Source of the DNA: an uncultured Porphyromonas sp. | GTDB taxonomy: Bacteria; Bacteroidota; Bacteroidia; Bacteroidales; Porphyromonadaceae | Length of the DNA: 64,000 nucleotides | Direction: 5' to 3' | Assembly: GCA_934364985.1 (NCBI GenBank) | Contig: CAKRMU010000002.1 | Location: 62,001 to 126,000 of the forward strand | Shown here: piece by piece, positions 59,607-64,000 of the stretch | How positions within the stretch are numbered: position 1 is the first letter of the stretch | Layout of the letters: each line of letters starts with the position of its first letter | Made by a program: the position numbers and the translations under genes | The notes under the pieces: generated by a model | Database searches by the model: none | What the model was told of the DNA's origin: nothing | The model's input: only the letters and a program-made list of their open reading frames with translations

Positions 59607-62030
59607 ATGAATAATAGTTATTCCGACCCTTCGGAGAGGACCCCACGCAACAACATATCAGCAGAAAACGAAGTAGAGGAGATAGATCTACTATCAGCAG
59701 TAAATGAATATCTTCGCTACTGGCCCATATACCTAATCGCCATCGTAGCCTGCTTAGCCTTAGCGTGGATATACATAACCACACAAAAGCCGGCCTATCC
59801 CGTCAAAGCCTCAGTGCTATTTTTAGACCAAAAAGATAGCAAAAGTGCACAGATCCAAGGCCTTGATGTATTGGAGCTGGGTATGGGTGTGCAGAACGTC
59901 AATGTCGATAACGAGCTCGAGATACTACGCTCTCGAGAGATCCTCAAGAAGACCATCGAAGAGAGCTTAGAGTATGTCGAAGTGTACACTAGAGACAGAC
60001 TTCGGAAAAAGGTTTGGTACGAACACTTACCCTTTGAGATAACCATGGATCCCATTGGATTGAGCAAAATTGACCGTCCACTATCCTTCAACGTTCAGCC
60101 CAAAGGCGAAAACTCCTACGAAATCATCCCAGAGGAAGGCAACCCCATTTTAGTGGATTCCCTACCAAGTACCTTCTCACTCGGTGGAGGCATCGTCTCA
60201 ATATCAAAGCGAGATGTACCCGCAGATCAGACTACCGAAAACATAGCAGTGTATAACGTCAAGATATCTTCACCCCTCAAGCGAGCTATATATTACGCAG
60301 AAAAAGGTGGGCTAACAGCCGAAAGAGCTAACAAACAAAGCTCTGTCGCTATCCTCAGAATCAACACCTTTAATAGGGCAAAAGGAGAAGCCTTCCTTAA
60401 CAAACTTATCGAGGTCTACAATAGGGAACGAGCAATAGACAAGAACGCATCCGCTCAAAATACATATAACTTTATCAACGAACGTATTGAGCTTATCGGT
60501 AGAGAGCTTAGTGCAACAGAAGAAAAACTCGAAGCCGTAAAGAAGTCGCAAGGAGTTACCAGCTACGAAGACCTCGGAGTGGTAGTATCAAGTAGTGCCA
60601 CTATGGATATGCAACGCTCCGAAGCCGAGACACAGCTCAAGCTTGTTACCTTCCTTATCAACGACCTTGAGCAGAAACAAGATCGTTACGAGATCATACC
60701 TGGAAGCTTCGGATTTACCGATGGGACACTCCAGACTGCCGTCGACCTCTACAACCAAATGGTATTTGACCGCAACAACTTACTGGAATCCGCCAACCCT
60801 GATCACCCAAAAGTGCAGACGCTAACTAACAACTTAAAGGTGGCTCGCTCCAATATTTTGGAGGCGGCAAATGTCGCAAAACAAGGTCTTATGATCCAGC
60901 TATCCGGGCTTAAGGATCTTGAGAAAAGGTACAACTCAAAGATATCACAAGCCCCAACCTTTGAGCGTATAAGCACCGACATTGAGCGTCAACGTAGCAT
61001 CCGTTCAAACCTGTATTTAATGCTTCTGACAAGGAGAGAAGAGACATCCATAGAGTTAGCTGCGTCCTTGGAGAGTGCAAGAGTCATTGATGTCGCATTG
61101 GCAGATACGAAGCCTGCGACACCCAAAAAGACCATTATTTATCTCGTAGGACTATTATTTGGATTAGTGCTTCCGACACTATTTATATACCTTTATCGCC
61201 TAACGCGGACTAAGATAATGGTGGAGGATGATATCCGGAAGAATACCCACCTACCTATCGCAGGAAGCATACCTCGGACGGATGAAAACTCAAGCGAACT
61301 TGTGGTCAAGACAAGTGGCAATAGCGAGATGACGGAGGTCTTCCGTACACTACGAACGAATATCAGTTTCCTCACTCAGAACAAGCGACCTGTGGCATTA
61401 ATGGGGACTTCTACTGTGAGTGGGGAGGGGAAAACATTCGTCATGAGTAATCTTGCCATCTCGCTATCGGCTCTTAATGAGCGGGTACTTCTTCTGGGTC
61501 TTGACATACGTAACCCTCAGCTGAAGCGGACATTTGGCATTAAGAATAGTTCGGTAGGTGGAATGTCGGATCTACTCAATGATTCGTCTCTTGACCCACA
61601 TGACTTTATCCAGAAGCCCGATAACTACCCTAACTTATCTATCATCAACGCAGGTACGATTCCCCCCAATCCGCCAGAGCTACTTGCCCTACCAAGGCTT
61701 GAGGAGTTGTTTGAGATATTCCGTAGCGAATACGACTATATCATCATCGATAGTGCCCCAGTGGGGCCAGTGGTGGACTCATTAGTGCTCAGCAGGGTTG
61801 CCGACTATACGCTGTACGTCGTACGCTCGGGTAAGACGCAAAAGAAAGACTTTGAGTATATCAATTACCTTGATCAATACGATAAGCTACCAAATATTAG
61901 CATCGTGCTGAATGATATATACATCAAGGATTCTCTGCTTGTTAAGAGCTACGGCTATGGTTATGGTTATGGCTATGGTTATGGCTATGGTGGCGATCAA
62001 GATGCTAAGCACGGAGGGGAAAAGAAGTAA
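59607..62030 (+). CDS. Wzc-like chain-length regulator and tyrosine autokinase
   Basis: The 807-residue inner-membrane protein has a Wzz domain with two membrane helices (about 38-58 and 508-528) and a long periplasmic coiled-coil part (GNVR-type; RELSATEEKLEAVKKSQG). The cytoplasmic BY-kinase domain has Walker A GTSTVSGEGKT (near 600), Walker A' LLLGLDIRNPQ and Walker B YDYIIIDSAPVGPV. The C-terminal tail is a Tyr-Gly run followed by GGDQDAKHGGEKK, the autophosphorylation cluster. Phosphorylation there controls polymer length and export through the Wza partner. P. gingivalis has a comparable pair (Ptk1 and its Wza), as I recall. Confidence 0.93.
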   Translation: MNNSYSDPSERTPRNNISAENEVEEIDLLSAVNEYLRYWPIYLIAIVACLALAWIYITTQKPAYPVKASVLFLDQKDSKSAQIQGLDVLELGMGVQNVNVDNELEILRSREILKKTIEESLEYVEVYTRDRLRKKVWYEHLPFEITMDPIGLSKIDRPLSFNVQPKGENSYEIIPEEGNPILVDSLPSTFSLGGGIVSISKRDVPADQTTENIAVYNVKISSPLKRAIYYAEKGGLTAERANKQSSVAILRINTFNRAKGEAFLNKLIEVYNRERAIDKNASAQNTYNFINERIELIGRELSATEEKLEAVKKSQGVTSYEDLGVVVSSSATMDMQRSEAETQLKLVTFLINDLEQKQDRYEIIPGSFGFTDGTLQTAVDLYNQMVFDRNNLLESANPDHPKVQTLTNNLKVARSNILEAANVAKQGLMIQLSGLKDLEKRYNSKISQAPTFERISTDIERQRSIRSNLYLMLLTRREETSIELAASLESARVIDVALADTKPATPKKTIIYLVGLLFGLVLPTLFIYLYRLTRTKIMVEDDIRKNTHLPIAGSIPRTDENSSELVVKTSGNSEMTEVFRTLRTNISFLTQNKRPVALMGTSTVSGEGKTFVMSNLAISLSALNERVLLLGLDIRNPQLKRTFGIKNSSVGGMSDLLNDSSLDPHDFIQKPDNYPNLSIINAGTIPPNPPELLALPRLEELFEIFRSEYDYIIIDSAPVGPVVDSLVLSRVADYTLYVVRSGKTQKKDFEYINYLDQYDKLPNISIVLNDIYIKDSLLVKSYGYGYGYGYGYGYGGDQDAKHGGEKK
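61949..61992 (+). repeat. Hexamer-rich microsatellite in the tyrosine-kinase tail
   Basis: Seven successive Tyr-Gly codon pairs (TAC/TAT GGC/GGT) form an in-frame 6-bp repeat, with a 12-bp sub-period of GGCTATGGTTAT. Slippage by six bases would change the number of phosphorylatable tyrosines without breaking the frame. Confidence 0.8.
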
Positions 62031-62056
62031 TAAGCATTTACTAACATAGTTTTTCG

Positions 62057-62086
62057 GGTGGTGCGATCCTTGGTGGTCACACCACC
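62057..62086 (+). terminator. Hairpin between the kinase and porin genes
   Basis: Arms GGTGGTG (62057-62063) and CACCACC (62080-62086) pair over seven bp with a 16-base loop and are followed by TTATTA. It is a weak terminator or processing site. Confidence 0.4.
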
Positions 62087-62118
62087 TTATTATAAAACCC
62101 AAAGAGCATACACGCGAT

Positions 62119-63270
62119 ATGACACCTCAGAAAATCCTGATATCTTTCGTTGCCCTTACGGCAATATCTGCTAACTTATTTGCTCAACAAGAGCCTTTTG
62201 AGTCCGACACTTCGCTTGCCGAACGTATCGGTATCATCAAGCAGAAACAGGATAATTTTCAACTCTATTTTCACACCCACTTCTCTGGTGATTTACTATA
62301 TGACAAGAATGGCTTAGTGAATGGGGCTTTTCGGATGCCCGAAATACGGATTGAGTCACAGGCTAAGCTCACGAACCGGCTCTCCTTTAGGTGGAGACAG
62401 AGATTGAATAAAAACAATAAGGGGAGTAATAATGTCGATGCTCTTCCTCAGTCTATTGACATTGCAGGGCTGGGGATAACGCTCAGTGAGAAATGGAGTC
62501 TATTTATCGGGAAGCAGTGTGCAGCAGTTGGCGGATTTGAGTTTGATCTCAACCCTATTGAGGTCTACGAATTTAGCAATATGGGCGAATACATCAACCC
62601 TTACCTCACGGGTATCAGGGCTGTCTACCACCCTTCTGCTCGTCACGAGATACAAATAGAGGTGCTCAATTCGCTCAATGCTCCTTTTGCTGATAATTAC
62701 CCACTTGTGGAGGAGGTGCAGAATGCCAAGCTCCCTTTTGTCTACACGGTCAATTGGAATGGTCGGATGTGGGATCACTTTAGCACCCGTTGGAGCTATA
62801 GTTTTCTGCCACAAGGGGTGAAGGGCTCTCGGCATTATAATATGCACTACATCGCACTCGGAAATCAATTGGAGTTAGGCAAGGCCAAAAGCTATTTCGA
62901 TATCATGTACTCTAATGAGGGACTAAACCGCAAAGGGATCATCAGTAATCCTTATGATGTTGAGTACCTATCTTTTGTCCTTGAGATGCGATATGCCTTT
63001 AAACCCCAATGGCAATTTTTCCTAAAGGGTATGTACGAGACAGCAGGTGCAAAGGGTAGCAAAAGAAAGTCAAATACCCCACTTTGCTATCCCTTGATTA
63101 TGAATAGCTACGGCTACTCAGCGGGGATCGAGTATTACCCCCTTGTGGGTCAAAACCTGCATTTTTTCCTCACCTACGTGGGGAGAAGTCACCGACATGT
63201 GGACACCCGACTATCGAAAGATAGCCACCGTGCATCCCTCGGTTTCATTTATCAGATTCCGATATTCTAA
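62119..63270 (+). CDS. Outer-membrane porin, OprO/OprP-like
   Basis: The 383-residue protein has a signal peptide (MTPQKILISFVALTAISANLFAQ) and a beta-barrel ending in an aromatic residue (LGFIYQIPIF), as outer-membrane porins do. The pattern FQLYFHTHFSGDLLYD, FRMPEIRIESQAKLTNRLSFRWRQRLNK, LGITLSEKWSLFIGKQCAAVGGFEFDLNP resembles phosphate-selective porin O/P proteins of Bacteroidetes. It follows the Wzc-like gene by 88 bases with a weak hairpin between, so it may be partly co-transcribed. Whether it serves polysaccharide export or phosphate uptake is unknown. Confidence 0.75.
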   Translation: MTPQKILISFVALTAISANLFAQQEPFESDTSLAERIGIIKQKQDNFQLYFHTHFSGDLLYDKNGLVNGAFRMPEIRIESQAKLTNRLSFRWRQRLNKNNKGSNNVDALPQSIDIAGLGITLSEKWSLFIGKQCAAVGGFEFDLNPIEVYEFSNMGEYINPYLTGIRAVYHPSARHEIQIEVLNSLNAPFADNYPLVEEVQNAKLPFVYTVNWNGRMWDHFSTRWSYSFLPQGVKGSRHYNMHYIALGNQLELGKAKSYFDIMYSNEGLNRKGIISNPYDVEYLSFVLEMRYAFKPQWQFFLKGMYETAGAKGSKRKSNTPLCYPLIMNSYGYSAGIEYYPLVGQNLHFFLTYVGRSHRHVDTRLSKDSHRASLGFIYQIPIF

Positions 63271-63299
63271 ATTTTCTTATTGGGAATACAGTCAAGACG

Positions 63300-63404
63300 G
63301 ATACCCTATATTCATCGGGACAGATACCCTATATTCGTTAAAGCAAATACCCTATATTCGTCAAGACGAATATAGGGTATCCTATTTTTCTATTCCGGTA
63401 CTAT
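63300..63404. repeat. 23-bp palindromic repeat array 11 (most uniform)
   Basis: Units start at 63300, 63323, 63346 and 63369, exact 23-bp steps. The first three cores are almost identical (GATACCCTATATT twice, AATACCCTATATT) and the fourth, AATATAGGGTATC, is their near reverse complement. A degenerate copy follows near 63391 and possibly one precedes at 63277. It lies between the convergent porin and RluA-family genes. Confidence 0.9.
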
Positions 63405-63433
63405 GTAATTATGATGCTCTATATAGGGACGAC

Positions 63434-64000
63434 TTAGATGCTCTCAAAGAAAGCCCATAATGCGTCATCTTTTGGGTAGGGTGCCGTAATCTCAATAACG
63501 TCTTTTGTGACTGGGTGGATAAAGGATACCGCACGTGCATGAAGCGAAATGGAGCCATTAGGAAGACTTCGTTTGGCACCATACTTGAGGTCGCCCCGAA
63601 TCACAGCTCCTACACTACCTAATTGTACCCTTATCTGATGGTGCCTGCCAGTCTTAAGAGCTACCTCAAGCAGCGTGTAGCGATCGCTATGTCCAATCGT
63701 AGAATAGTCGAGGACGGCTTTTTTGGCACCTTTGGTTCCCTCTGGGACGATATAGGATTTATTCTGCTTTTGATTTTTAAGTAACCAGTTCTGGAGTGTC
63801 GCACTTGGTTGCTTAGGAGACTGCTCTACGATGGCATGGTATACCTTCTTCACCCTATCTTCTCTAAATTGTTCATTCATCCGAGATAGGGCTTTTGACG
63901 TTTTGGCAAAGATAACAATGCCACTCACGGGTCTATCAAGGCGATGTACTACACCTAAATAAACGTTGCCCGGTTTATGGTATTTCTCTTTTAGATAAGC
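63434..64000 (-). CDS. RluA-family pseudouridine synthase (5' partial)
   Basis: The minus-strand frame runs off the right edge, so the start is outside the window. The visible 188 residues include YLGVVHRLDRPVSGIVIFAKTSKAL, with the catalytic Asp in HRLDRPVSG, then YHAIVEQ, LLEVALKTGRHHQIRVQL and GAVIRGDLKYGAK, and a short end, IEITAPYPKD. These are signatures of RluA/RluC/RluD-type enzymes that convert uridine to pseudouridine in rRNA or tRNA. The target cannot be named from this part. The GTG at 63928 is internal and not a start. Confidence 0.9.
   Translation of the reverse strand, partial: AYLKEKYHKPGNVYLGVVHRLDRPVSGIVIFAKTSKALSRMNEQFREDRVKKVYHAIVEQSPKQPSATLQNWLLKNQKQNKSYIVPEGTKGAKKAVLDYSTIGHSDRYTLLEVALKTGRHHQIRVQLGSVGAVIRGDLKYGAKRSLPNGSISLHARAVSFIHPVTKDVIEITAPYPKDDALWAFFESI

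Noticed and set aside
2872..63404. Reading the 23-bp arrays as CRISPR arrays
   Set aside because: The repeated part is only 13 bp and varied, the spacers are 10 bp and similar to each other, units are few, and no cas gene is in the window.

Overview
The window looks like chromosome of a member of the Bacteroidales, most likely Porphyromonas or a close relative. The main reasons are these. Promoters have the Bacteroidetes form (TTTG, about 20 bases, TAnnTTTG) rather than the sigma-70 form. Two fusion genes typical of the phylum are present (murF-alr and lpxC-fabZ). There are fimbrillin-family lipoproteins with DUF3575/DUF5119 partners, GldE, DUF4831, a methionine gamma-lyase of the 399-residue type, ferredoxin-linked 2-oxoacid oxidoreductase subunits and a C10 (PrtT/streptopain-like) cysteine protease. 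No rRNA, tRNA, CRISPR array, prophage or intact insertion sequence was seen.

Layout. 1-2.8 kb: end of a GSCFA-type gene and murF-alr. 3.3-10.5 kb: a six-gene fimbrial operon (fimbrillin fused to a formylglycine-generating-enzyme-like domain, secreted alpha/beta hydrolase, DUF3575, DUF5119, two fimbrillins). 10.6-14.1 kb, minus strand: ssb, gldE, phosphopantetheinyl transferase and an outer-membrane barrel. 14.1-16.5 kb, minus: Cys-rich membrane protein, zinc/manganese ABC permease and lipoprotein. 16.9-29.7 kb, plus: methionine gamma-lyase, ferritin, lactonase, pyrF, the lipid A start genes lpxD, lpxC-fabZ and lpxA, then an ORF-3-like gene, miaA, cdd, dnaX and a secreted bleomycin-hydrolase-like peptidase. 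29.9-32.9 kb, minus: ferredoxin-dependent 2-oxoacid oxidoreductase. 33.3-35.3 kb, minus: an AT-rich pair, C10 protease and small lipoprotein. 35.9-43.6 kb, plus: xerC-like recombinase, hpf, pta-ackA, DUF4831, a POT peptide transporter and a small unknown ORF. 43.6-49.4 kb: a complete late biotin pathway, bioB-A-F-G-C-D. 49.6-54.0 kb, minus: lutABC and lactate permease. 54.9-58.4 kb, minus: M20 dipeptidase, MTA/SAH-deaminase-like amidohydrolase and purine nucleoside phosphorylase. 58.8-63.3 kb, plus: Wza/Wzc-type polysaccharide export pair and an OprP-like porin. The right edge cuts an RluA-family gene.

The genes suggest an asaccharolytic or peptide-using anaerobe: peptide uptake and secreted peptidases, amino-acid and 2-oxoacid oxidation through ferredoxin enzymes, ATP from Pta-AckA, and lactate use, combined with its own biotin synthesis and a fimbriated, polysaccharide-exporting surface.

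The most striking signal is not a gene. Eleven intergenic arrays, about 50 units in all, share an exact 23-bp period. Each unit is a 13-bp quasi-palindromic core (consensus near AATACCnGGTATT, strongly varied) plus a 10-bp spacer that is also quasi-palindromic (near CGYYnnRRCG). The arrays occupy most long intergenic gaps and avoid all genes. Their period and placement recall the 23-nt minisatellite in the BrickBuilt MITE that I remember from Porphyromonas gingivalis; identity could not be checked here. A second non-coding candidate is an orphan transcription unit near 54.67-54.83 kb: a canonical promoter and two tandem terminators but no ORF.
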